64,000 nucleotides of DNA from Haloechinothrix_A salitolerans (lineage in GTDB: Bacteria > Actinomycetota > Actinomycetes > Mycobacteriales > Pseudonocardiaceae): NCBI RefSeq assembly GCF_039544105.1, contig NZ_BAABLA010000027.1; one strand, given 5' to 3'. Of this stretch, positions 1-8,062 are shown one piece after another. The notes beneath the pieces were generated by a model. It did not search any database and was not told the origin of the DNA. It saw only the letters and a program-made list of their open reading frames with translations. Both the position numbers and the translations under genes were made by a program. Each line of letters begins with the position of its first letter. Position 1 is the stretch's first letter.

Positions 1-1295
1 GCCTTCTTCGGCAGCGCCAACGATGGGTACGTCATGCCGAGCTTGTCGGCGAAGTCCCGTGGATCGATGATCTCGCCGGTCAACGCGGCAGCCGCGGCGG
101 TTTCCGGCGAGCACAGCCACACGGAGTCTTCCCTGGTCCCCGACCGCCCAGGGAAGTTCCGTGGGAAGGTGCGCAGCGAGTTGTGCCCGACGGCGGGCGC
201 CTGCCCCATGCCGATGCAACCCATGCACCCGGACTGGTGAATCCGCGCGCCGGACGAGATCAGATCGAACGTCGCCCCCATCTTCGTGAGGTCGGCGAAG
301 ATCTGCCGCGACGTCGGATTCACGTCGAAGCTGACGCCCTCGGCGGTTTGCCGCCCACGCACCATGGCCGCCGCGATCGCGAAGTCCCGCAGTCCTGGGT
401 TGGCTGATGAGCCGATCACCACCTGCTGCACTGGCGTGCCCGCGACCTCGCGTACCGGTACGACGTTGTCCGGCGCGGACGGCTTCGCGATCAGCGGTTC
501 CAGCGTGCTCAGGTCCACCTCGTCGGTGACGTCGTAGGTCGCGCCCTCGTCGGCGGCCAGCGGTAGGAAGTCGTCGCCCCGATCCTGGGCTCGCAGGAAC
601 TCGGCCACCGCCTCGTCGCTGGGGAACACCGAGGTCGTCGCGCCCAGTTCGGCGCCCATGTTGGCGATCACGTGCCGGTCCATCGCGGACAACCCGGCGA
701 GCCCGTCACCGTGGTACTCGATGATCCGGTTCACACCTCCCGACACCGTATGCCGCCGCAGCAGCTCAAGGATGACGTCTTTCGCGGACGTCCACGGCGG
801 CAGCTCGCCGGTCAGCCGGATGCCCCAGATCTCCGGCATCCGCAGGTACACGGGCTGGCCCGCGATGGCGCGGGCCACGTCGAGCCCACCGGTGCCGATG
901 GCGAGCATGCCGAGCGACCCGGCGGCCGGGGTGTGCGAGTCGGAGCCGACCATGCTCGCGCCGGGCACACCGAAGCGCTGCATGTGGGTCGGGTGGGAGA
1001 CGCCGTTGCCCGGTTTGGAGTACCACAGCCCGTACCGGCGGCAGGCAGAGCGCAGGAAGGTGTGGTCCTCGGCGTTGCGCTCGTCGGCCTGCAACAGGTT
1101 GTGGTCGACGTACTGGACGCTGACGTCGGCCTGGGTGCGGTCCAGCCCGATCGCCTCTAGCTCCTGCATCACCAGGGTGCCGGTGGCGTCCTGGGTCAGC
1201 GTCTGGTCGATACCGAGCGCGATCTCCTCGCCCGGTGTCATAGCTCCCTCGCGCAAGTGTGACTCGATCAGCTTCGCCGCCAGCGTGCGTCCCAT
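1..1295 (-). CDS. aconitase-family hydratase, 5' part (gene continues past left edge)
   Basis: Aconitases isomerise citrate and isocitrate in the TCA cycle using a 4Fe-4S cluster. Reading leftward from an ATG at 1295, 431 codons are open up to the window edge, so the C-terminal part is missing. The N-terminus reads MGRTLAAKLIES. Family landmarks follow in order: VQYVDHN, GSDSHT, NFPGRSG, and the cluster-type pair Cys357/Cys360 in SGCMGCIGMG. The first cluster ligand, normally Cys in a GSCTN motif, appears as Ser in GSSANPG near residue 297. An in-frame GTG at 1313 is an alternative start, but a GAGG stands 12 bases ahead of the ATG. The neighbour at 1442 diverges. The family is secure; the exact substrate is less so because of the missing cysteine. 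Confidence 0.85.
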   Translation of the reverse strand, partial: MGRTLAAKLIESHLREGAMTPGEEIALGIDQTLTQDATGTLVMQELEAIGLDRTQADVSVQYVDHNLLQADERNAEDHTFLRSACRRYGLWYSKPGNGVSHPTHMQRFGVPGASMVGSDSHTPAAGSLGMLAIGTGGLDVARAIAGQPVYLRMPEIWGIRLTGELPPWTSAKDVILELLRRHTVSGGVNRIIEYHGDGLAGLSAMDRHVIANMGAELGATTSVFPSDEAVAEFLRAQDRGDDFLPLAADEGATYDVTDEVDLSTLEPLIAKPSAPDNVVPVREVAGTPVQQVVIGSSANPGLRDFAIAAAMVRGRQTAEGVSFDVNPTSRQIFADLTKMGATFDLISSGARIHQSGCMGCIGMGQAPAVGHNSLRTFPRNFPGRSGTREDSVWLCSPETAAAAALTGEIIDPRDFADKLGMTYPSLALPKK

Positions 1296-1441
1296 GCTGA
1301 CCGGGTACCTCACATGTGCCGGATTCAATCCCGAGACCGGCACCCCGCGTATGCGACTGACACCCTCCGTATTTCCTGAAACAAAACGAGAGTTTCGGTA
1401 GACAGCTAAGTGGGGCCACGACCCAAGGAGGTCAGCCCGGG

Positions 1442-2395
1442 ATGGCTCAGCGACGACCGTGGCAAGACACTCGGGTCCTGCTCACCGGCGCGAGTGGGTT
1501 CATCGGAGCCCACGTGCTCCGCCGACTCCGCGAGCAGGACGCCGACGTCCACGCCACCAGCAGGGTCCCGCCGTCGAACGCCGACGGCGGGACCTGGCAC
1601 GCCATCGATCTCACCGACGCCGACGCGACCACCGCGTTGATCCGCAGCGTGCGGCCGGACGTCGTGCTGCACCTCGCCGCGACGGTCAGCGGCGCGCGGA
1701 CGATCGACATGGTGTCGCAGACGCTGTGGACGAACCTCGTCGGCTCCGTCACGCTGCTGACCGCGCTCGCCGACGCGCCGCCGGACGCCGTCGTCTTCGC
1801 AGGCTCCATCGAGGAGTCCTCGCTCGGCGACCCGGCGGCTTCGGCGTCCTCGCCGTACGCGATGGCGAAGCTGGCGGCGACCGGTTACGCGACGATGTTC
1901 CACCGACTGTGGGGCGTGCCGGTGACGGTGCTGCGGATCGCGACCGTCTACGGCCCGGGCCAGCCTGACGAGTCGAAGCTGGTGCCGCACGTGATCACCA
2001 GCCTGCTCGACGGCGTCCGCCCCAGGTTGAGCCGGGGCAGCAAGCTGGCCGACTGGGTCTACATCGACGACGTCGTCACCGCGATCCTCGCCGCGGCGCG
2101 ACGTCCCGACGCCAACGGACAGGTGATCGAGATCGGCTCCGGCGAGCAGGTCTCGGTCGCGCGAACGGTCGCCACGATCCGCGACATCCTCGGCACGCCA
2201 CTGACCGCGGAGTTCGGCGTCCTGCCCGATCGGCCGTTCGACCACGACCAGCGCTCGCACCTCGTCGCGGCGGACAGGCTGCTGGACTGGCGGCCCGACA
2301 TCGGGCTCACGACCGGGCTTGGCCGGACCGTCGACTGGTATCGAAATCGGCGCAGCGCTCCGCAAAACAGCATGTCACGCCAAGAAAACCCGTAA
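1442..2395 (+). CDS. NAD-dependent epimerase/dehydratase (extended SDR)
   Basis: A 317-residue sugar-nucleotide SDR, cytosolic, probably making or epimerising a nucleotide sugar for the polysaccharide locus it opens. A Rossmann TGASGFIG lies at residues 15-22, and the catalytic pair Tyr139-x3-Lys143 (YAMAK) is present with Ser122 in AGSIEE as third catalytic residue. AAGGAGG lies ten bases before the ATG. The C-terminal tail past residue 300 is not conserved-looking. The substrate cannot be read from sequence. It heads a rightward run, 116 bases before the GDP-mannose dehydrogenase, and diverges from the aconitase gene. Confidence 0.85.
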   Translation: MAQRRPWQDTRVLLTGASGFIGAHVLRRLREQDADVHATSRVPPSNADGGTWHAIDLTDADATTALIRSVRPDVVLHLAATVSGARTIDMVSQTLWTNLVGSVTLLTALADAPPDAVVFAGSIEESSLGDPAASASSPYAMAKLAATGYATMFHRLWGVPVTVLRIATVYGPGQPDESKLVPHVITSLLDGVRPRLSRGSKLADWVYIDDVVTAILAAARRPDANGQVIEIGSGEQVSVARTVATIRDILGTPLTAEFGVLPDRPFDHDQRSHLVAADRLLDWRPDIGLTTGLGRTVDWYRNRRSAPQNSMSRQENP

Positions 2396-2511
2396 CGGAA
2401 CGAAGTGGACGTTCGAACCTAGAAACGACACCCAAGTCACACGCATCACAGAACATCCGGGCTCGCGCGGACTCGGGCACATCGGGTTCCCCTGGGAGAG
2501 GCGGCAGCGGC

Positions 2512-3828
2512 ATGAAGATCAGCGTGTTCGGGCTCGGCTATGTCGGCTGCGTGTCCGCTGCCTGCCTGGCGAGCCGGGGGCACGAGGTCGTCGGAGTCGA
2601 CGTCAACCCGCGCAAGGTCGAGATGATCATGCAGGGCTCGGCCCCCGTCGTCGAGGAGCGCATCGGTGAGCTGACCGCCGAGGTCGTCGGCTCAGGGGCG
2701 CTGCGGGCCACCGCCGACGTCGATGAGGCGATCGGCGCGACCGAGATGTCGCTGGTCTGCGTCGGCACGCCGTCCTCACCGAACGGCAGCCTGTCCACCG
2801 CGTACTTGGAGCGGGTCGCCACCCAGATCGGCTGGGCGCTTGCCGACCACAGCCACCGGCACACCGTCGTGTTCCGGTCCACGATGCTGCCCGGCACCTG
2901 CGAGCACCTGCTGATCCCGACGCTGGAGAAGGCGTCGGGGCGCAGCGCGGGCACCGACTTCGGCGTCGCCGTCAACCCGGAGTTCCTCCGAGAAGGCAGC
3001 AGCGTGAAGGACTTCTTCGCGCCGCCGAAGACCGTGATCGGGGAGTTCGACACCGCAAGCGGCGACCCGGTCGCGGCGCTGTACGAGGGCATCCCCGGCG
3101 ACGTCTTCCGGGTGCCGCTCGCCGTCGCGGAGATGACGAAGTACGCCGACAACGCCTTCCACGGCCTCAAGATCGGCTTCGCGAACGAGATCGGCGCGAT
3201 CTGCCGGGCGCTCGGGCTGGACTCGCACGCCGTGATGGACGTCTTCCTCGCGGACCGCAAGCTCAACATCAGCCCCGCCTACCTGCGGCCCGGGTTCGCG
3301 TTCGGCGGCTCCTGCCTGCCTAAAGACCTGCGCGGGCTGGTCTACGCCGCGCGCTCCGCCGACGTCTCGGTGCCGCTGCTCTCGCACGTGCTGCCCGCCA
3401 ACGAGGAACACCTGCGGCGGGCGTTCGACCTGATCGCGGCGACTGGACGTCGCAAGATCGGCCTGTTCGGGTTGTCGTTCAAGCCGGGAACGGACGACCT
3501 GCGGGAGAGCCCGCTGGTCGACCTCGCGGAACGCCTGCTCGGTAAGGGCTACGACCTGCGGATCTTCGACCCGACGGTGACGCTGTCGCGGCTGATGGGC
3601 GCGAACCGCACCTACATCGAGGAGCGGCTGCCGCACCTGAGCGAGCTGCTGTCCAGTTCGGCGAGCGAGGTCATGGCGCACGCCGAGGTGTGCGTCATCG
3701 GTTCGACCGGCGAGGACGTCCTCGCCGCGCTGGACGACGCTGGCGACAGGCCGATCATCGACCTCGTCCGGCTGCCGGACGCCGACACGCGTCGGACGCA
3801 GAAGGGATACGTCGGTCTTGGCTGGTAG
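2512..3828 (+). CDS. algD: GDP-mannose 6-dehydrogenase (AlgD-like)
   Basis: Four-electron oxidation of GDP-mannose to GDP-mannuronate, the committed step of alginate-type uronate polymers. The 438 residues carry the NAD fold FGLGYVG at 6-12, ICVGTP-like VCVGTP near 82, the substrate lysine region EMTKYADN at 207-214, and the thiohemiacetal cysteine Cys268 in FGGSCLPKD. Length (436 in Pseudomonas AlgD), the Cys number and long stretches such as FGLSFKPGTDDLRESPLV resemble AlgD more than UDP-glucose dehydrogenases. GDP-mannose specificity is therefore inferred from family resemblance; UDP-sugar use is the alternative. The gene overlaps the next one by 11 bases. Confidence 0.85.
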   Translation: MKISVFGLGYVGCVSAACLASRGHEVVGVDVNPRKVEMIMQGSAPVVEERIGELTAEVVGSGALRATADVDEAIGATEMSLVCVGTPSSPNGSLSTAYLERVATQIGWALADHSHRHTVVFRSTMLPGTCEHLLIPTLEKASGRSAGTDFGVAVNPEFLREGSSVKDFFAPPKTVIGEFDTASGDPVAALYEGIPGDVFRVPLAVAEMTKYADNAFHGLKIGFANEIGAICRALGLDSHAVMDVFLADRKLNISPAYLRPGFAFGGSCLPKDLRGLVYAARSADVSVPLLSHVLPANEEHLRRAFDLIAATGRRKIGLFGLSFKPGTDDLRESPLVDLAERLLGKGYDLRIFDPTVTLSRLMGANRTYIEERLPHLSELLSSSASEVMAHAEVCVIGSTGEDVLAALDDAGDRPIIDLVRLPDADTRRTQKGYVGLGW

Positions 3829-5023
3829 GGCGCTGATCCTCGTCGAGAACCTCTCGGTGCCGTTCGACCGCAGGGTGTGGCAGGAATGCACCACGCTGCG
3901 CGACGCGGGCTGGGTAGTGCACGTCATCTGCCCGCGCGGCGAGCAGCAGGACACCGAAGCCGAGGTCGTCCTAGACGACGTCCACATCCACCGCTACTCG
4001 CTGCGGCCCGCGACCGGCGGGCCGCGGGGGTACGCGCGGGAGTACGGGCTGGCGCTGGCGCACACACTGTGGCGAGCGCTACGGCTGACCTGGCGGCACG
4101 GCCGGTTTGACGTGGTGCACGCCTGCAACCCGCCGGACATGCTGTTCCTCGTCGGTGCCGTGCTGAAGTTGCGCGGTGCACGATTTGTGTTCGACCAGCA
4201 CGACCTCGTGCCGGAGCTGTATCTGTCGCGGTTCGACCGTGGCGAGGACGCGCTGTACCGGGCGGTGCGGGCGGCCGAACGGCTGACCTACCGCACCGCG
4301 GACGCCGTCATCGCCACTAACGAGAGCTACCGCCGCACCGCGATCGAGCGCGGCGGCAAAGTCCCGGACGACGTCGTGGTGGTGCGCAGCGCCCCGGCCG
4401 TGGAGCGGTTTGAGCAGGTGCCGCCGGAGCCGGAGCTGAAGCGCGGCACGCCGCACCTGCTGTGCTACCTGGGCGTGATGGGTCCGCAGGACGGCGTGGA
4501 CTACGCGCTGCGGGCGCTGGCGAAGCTGCGCGACGACGTAGGCCGGACCGACTGGCACGCGGTGTTCGTCGGTGCGGGCGACACGTTCGACGCGATGGTC
4601 CGACTCGCCGACGACCTCGGGCTCGCCGACCGGGTGCAGTTCACCGGCCGCATTCCGGACGCCGACCTGCTGCGCTACCTGTCCACCGCCGACGTCTGCC
4701 TCGCGCCCGACCCGCGCAATCCACTCAACGACGTCTCCACGATGAACAAGATCATGGAGTACATGGCGATGGCGCGACCCATCGTGTCGTTCGACCTGAC
4801 TGAGGCGCGGGTGTCGGCGGGCGAGGCCGCCGTATACGCCACGCCGAACGACGAGCTGGACTTCGCCAAGCAGATCGCGCGGCTGCTCGATGACCCCGAG
4901 GCGCGGCAGCGGATGGGCGAGATCGGGCAGGAACGGGTCAGCGGGCCGCTGTCGTGGCGGGAGTCGGCGACGGCGTTGCTGGCCGCCTACGACCGAACCA
5001 TGAACCGGACAAACAAGCGATAG
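3818..5023 (+). CDS. glycosyltransferase family 4
   Basis: A cytosolic GT-B glycosyltransferase of 401 residues that would add a sugar to the lipid-linked repeat unit. The N-terminus (ILVENLSVPFDRRVWQE) is typical of the WcaI/ExpE7-like GT4 group, and the C-terminal half has the donor-binding region NKIMEYMAMARPIVSFDL. The start is a TTG at 3818 inside the upstream gene; the family N-terminus begins right there, and no later start keeps the conserved VENLSVP block. Donor and acceptor are unknown. It is followed by a 145-base gap that probably holds a promoter for the next operon. Confidence 0.85.
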   Translation: MAGRALILVENLSVPFDRRVWQECTTLRDAGWVVHVICPRGEQQDTEAEVVLDDVHIHRYSLRPATGGPRGYAREYGLALAHTLWRALRLTWRHGRFDVVHACNPPDMLFLVGAVLKLRGARFVFDQHDLVPELYLSRFDRGEDALYRAVRAAERLTYRTADAVIATNESYRRTAIERGGKVPDDVVVVRSAPAVERFEQVPPEPELKRGTPHLLCYLGVMGPQDGVDYALRALAKLRDDVGRTDWHAVFVGAGDTFDAMVRLADDLGLADRVQFTGRIPDADLLRYLSTADVCLAPDPRNPLNDVSTMNKIMEYMAMARPIVSFDLTEARVSAGEAAVYATPNDELDFAKQIARLLDDPEARQRMGEIGQERVSGPLSWRESATALLAAYDRTMNRTNKR

Positions 5024-5075
5024 CAGGTGCATTCTTCACAACATGTCCATCACGGCCGTTGATTCCCCGCCGAAT

Positions 5076-5088
5076 CACCGTAACGGTG
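5076..5088. promoter_or_regulatory. 13-bp palindrome, candidate operator before copolymerase genes
   Basis: CACCGTAACGGTG has perfect 6-bp arms around one base. It lies in the only sizeable gap (5024-5168) of the first part of the polysaccharide operon, 81 bases before the GTG start at 5169. Its position suggests an operator for a second transcription unit; no regulator is identified. Confidence 0.35.
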
Positions 5089-5168
5089 CGGCGGCTGGAA
5101 CGACCTTCCAGTCGATACCCGCTCGCGGCCGACATCGCCGTGGAGCACGCCAGTGAGGGGACGCGGTA

Positions 5169-6521
5169 GTGACTGACGAGGTCGTGCGACTGTCCATGAT
5201 CGGCCAGGTGCTGCGCGGGCGTTGGCTCGCGCTCACCGCCATCACCATCGCGGGGGCGCTGGTCGGAGCGGCCGCGTCGCTGGTGGTCTCCCCTGGCTAC
5301 ACGACGACGAGCCAGGTCCTGCTCCGGGGCCAGCAGGCCGACACCGTGTTCGACGCGCAGGCCGAGCTCGCCACCAGCTCGACCGTGCTTGACCGCGCGG
5401 CCGCCGCGCTCGGGTGGGAGGCGACCGGCGCTGACCTGCGCGACTCCGTCGACGCCGAGGTCTCGGAAGGCGGCCTGCTTGAGATCACCGGCGCCGCCGA
5501 CACCCCACGCGCGGCGCAACAGCTGACCGACCAGGTCGCCACCGAGTACGTCACGTTCGCCAACGAGCTGATCACCACGACCACCGACGCATCGACACAG
5601 GTGCGGCTGGAACGGCTCGAGGCGCTGCGCCAACAGGTCGAGATCACCAACCAGCAGATCAACCGGCTGCACCGTGCGGCGACGCAGGGCGACCTGACGC
5701 TGGACACGGTGCGCGCCCGCACGGAGCTGGAGTCGTTGCGCAATGACCTGGCCGAGGCGATGTCGCAGCTGGACGAGGCGGCGGCGTCCCCTGGCGGGCA
5801 GGAGCCGCTTGTCATCGGTCCCGCAGCGGTGCCGACGAGCACAGCGCCGCCGACCATGGCACACCTCGCCGCGGGCGGCGCGGCGGTGTTCCTGCTGCTG
5901 GGCGGCTTCGGGTTCCTGCTGGCCGCCCGCGCCGACACCCGGCTTCGTGACAGCAGCGAGATCGGCGCGGCACTCGGCGTTCCGGTGTCCGGCACGCTGC
6001 CGGTGCCGGACGAACGCGTCCGGCCGAAGCTGCTGTGGTGGCGTTCGCATCCTCAGCCCGCTACCGACGACCCTGGCGACGACCCGCAGGTGCGCCGCGT
6101 GCTCCACCGGCTCGCGGCGCACGACGACCGCCCCCTGCTGCTCGTCGCGGCGGACGACGATCCGCTCGCCCACCGCGCGGTGACGCGGCTCGCCATGGCG
6201 GCAGGTGCCGATGAGACGCGGCGGACCGTGTTGCGTATCGCCCACATCGACCCCGAGCAGCCGGTGCTGGACGTCGTCAGCGATGACGTCGGCGGCGCGG
6301 TGCTGGTGATCAGCGCGGGCACGCGCACCGGCTGGGAGCTGGTCGGCATCTCGCTCGCCTGCACCGACGCCGGGCACGCACTGGCCGGGTCGGTGCTGGC
6401 ACAGCGTGCGACTCGGCCCGCGACGTCCCAGGCATCACAGACAGCGGCGGAACAGGAGCAGGCGGTGCGGCAGGAGGAGACAGCTGAAACGGGGCAGGCG
6501 ACACAGGCGGAGTCGTCATGA
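5169..6521 (+). CDS. Wzz-type polysaccharide copolymerase, first of two
   Basis: A membrane protein of 450 residues that sets chain length in Wzy-dependent polymer synthesis. One transmembrane segment lies at about 20-40 and a second at about 231-253, with a mostly helical extracytoplasmic part between them (coiled coil near 145-205). The cytoplasmic C-terminal part resembles the tyrosine-kinase half of actinobacterial and Gram-positive copolymerases, but no GxxGxGKT Walker A is visible, so it is probably catalytically dead. The tail is rich in Gln, Glu and Thr. The start is GTG with GAGGGGA upstream. It overlaps the next gene by ATGA. Confidence 0.8.
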   Translation: MTDEVVRLSMIGQVLRGRWLALTAITIAGALVGAAASLVVSPGYTTTSQVLLRGQQADTVFDAQAELATSSTVLDRAAAALGWEATGADLRDSVDAEVSEGGLLEITGAADTPRAAQQLTDQVATEYVTFANELITTTTDASTQVRLERLEALRQQVEITNQQINRLHRAATQGDLTLDTVRARTELESLRNDLAEAMSQLDEAAASPGGQEPLVIGPAAVPTSTAPPTMAHLAAGGAAVFLLLGGFGFLLAARADTRLRDSSEIGAALGVPVSGTLPVPDERVRPKLLWWRSHPQPATDDPGDDPQVRRVLHRLAAHDDRPLLLVAADDDPLAHRAVTRLAMAAGADETRRTVLRIAHIDPEQPVLDVVSDDVGGAVLVISAGTRTGWELVGISLACTDAGHALAGSVLAQRATRPATSQASQTAAEQEQAVRQEETAETGQATQAESS

Positions 6522-8056
6522 CGGCGCCGAAGAACGACCCCGAGAGCCCCCGGCCCACGCCACTGCTAGACCTGCAGCAGCTCGTCGTTACGCTGCGCTG
6601 GCGCAAACGCCTGTGGCTGTCCTGTGCGCTGCTCGGCCTGCTCGCGGGCACGTTGCTCGCGGTGTTCCTGCCGCCCCCGCCGACCGCTGTCACGCGGCTG
6701 CTGCTCGTGCACGAGAACGACCAGCCCACCGACAGCGGCACGCTGATGGATACCGACATCGCACTGCTGGACACCGTGCGCATCGCCGAGGCGACGCTGC
6801 GGCGGCTCGGCTCCGACGACGACCCGGAGGCGTTCCGGGAGTCCTACGAGGCCGAGGGGCTGACCAACAACGTCGTCGAGATCACCGTCACCGCCGACTC
6901 CGGCGAGGCCGCCGAGGCGAGGGCGCTGGCGCTCGCCGAGACGTTCGTCGCCGACCACATCCGGCGCGCGCGGGAGACCGCGCAAGCCGAGGCGGAGGCG
7001 TTGCGCGACCGGCGCACGCAGGCCGAGGACGAGCTGGCGCGGGTGGACGCGGCCATCGAGACCGCCGCGGACGAGGGCCGCAACCCTGCCTCGCTCGGGT
7101 CGCTGTACGCCCGCAGGGCCGACGTCGCCGCGCAGGTGGCGGACCTGAGCCGACGCGCGACCGAGGCCAGCATTGGCACCCCCGAGGTCGCGGCGGGCAC
7201 CAGCATCGTTGACGCGCCCCGGCTGGTCGAGCGCTCCGCGACCGCGACCCTCGTGACCTACGCCATCGTCGGCGGTGTGCTCGGTCTCGCGGCTGGACTC
7301 GCGCTGGCCGCGGCCGCGAGCGTCGTCCGCGACCGCCCGGTGTTGCGCCGCGATATCGCCGAACACCTCGGCGCGTCGGTGCTGGCGCAGGTGCCGCTCC
7401 GGCGCAGAGGCCCAACGCGGCTGCTGCACCGCCCGCGCAAGGGCGACCGCGTCAGGATCGCGGCCACGGTAGCCAGGACGATCGCACCGGACGACACCGA
7501 CCTGGCGCCGGTGTCGGTCCTGGCACTCGGGTGCACGTCGACGGCCGCCGAGCTGGCCGTGGACACCGCGCTCGCGCTCCGACGTCCCGTGTTGTTGGTG
7601 GATGACCTGCGCAAGCACGACGTCACCAAGCTCGTCAACCGTTGCGGCGACAACGTGCGCCTCGTGACCGGCACGGACTATCTCAGCGGCGCGGACCGGC
7701 CGGGTCCGCAGGAGTTGCCACTCGCCGTCGGATCGGTCGACCCCGGCGCCGCGTGGACCGACCTATCCGCGCTCGGCACCCAGACCGTGCTGGTCGTGCG
7801 CGCCGGACACGCCACAACCGCGTGGCTGCACACCGTGGCGCGGCAGCTCGCCGACGCCCGGATCGTGGTGATCGGCGTGGTCGTCGTCGAGCCGTACCCA
7901 CGGGACCGCACCGACGGCACGCTGTGGGACGGCGTGCACACCGCGCTCCGAGGACGCCTGCGCGCTGCCGAACGCGCCGCGCTCGCGAAGGGCGATCCCA
8001 GCACCAACGGCAGGGTCCCGCACCCGACGCTGACGCACGAAGACGCGGAGGTGTAG
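6518..8056 (+). CDS. Wzz-type polysaccharide copolymerase, second of two
   Basis: A second chain-length protein of 512 residues, translationally coupled to the first by an ATGA overlap. Membrane segments lie at about 32-51 and 243-268, with a coiled coil near 150-215. The cytoplasmic C-terminus has a P-loop-like fold signature (VLALGCTSTAAELAVD, then PVLLVDD) in which the Walker A Lys is lost, so it looks like a pseudo-kinase. Two non-identical copolymerases in tandem suggest a hetero-oligomer or division of labour. The Asn synthase gene begins seven bases downstream. Confidence 0.8.
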   Translation: MTAPKNDPESPRPTPLLDLQQLVVTLRWRKRLWLSCALLGLLAGTLLAVFLPPPPTAVTRLLLVHENDQPTDSGTLMDTDIALLDTVRIAEATLRRLGSDDDPEAFRESYEAEGLTNNVVEITVTADSGEAAEARALALAETFVADHIRRARETAQAEAEALRDRRTQAEDELARVDAAIETAADEGRNPASLGSLYARRADVAAQVADLSRRATEASIGTPEVAAGTSIVDAPRLVERSATATLVTYAIVGGVLGLAAGLALAAAASVVRDRPVLRRDIAEHLGASVLAQVPLRRRGPTRLLHRPRKGDRVRIAATVARTIAPDDTDLAPVSVLALGCTSTAAELAVDTALALRRPVLLVDDLRKHDVTKLVNRCGDNVRLVTGTDYLSGADRPGPQELPLAVGSVDPGAAWTDLSALGTQTVLVVRAGHATTAWLHTVARQLADARIVVIGVVVVEPYPRDRTDGTLWDGVHTALRGRLRAAERAALAKGDPSTNGRVPHPTLTHEDAEV

Positions 8057-8062
8057 CGCGGC

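Noticed and set aside
1371..1396. GAAAC/GTTTC half sites before the aconitase gene as an operator
   Set aside because: Only five-base arms with unequal spacing in a short gap; not distinguishable from chance.
2776..3987. 403-codon leftward frame opposite the GDP-mannose dehydrogenase
   Set aside because: Composition-driven shadow, no family features.
4938..6377. 479-codon leftward frame opposite the first copolymerase
   Set aside because: Arg/Gly/Ala-rich shadow without motifs; the plus-strand gene has proper membrane segments and ribosome site.
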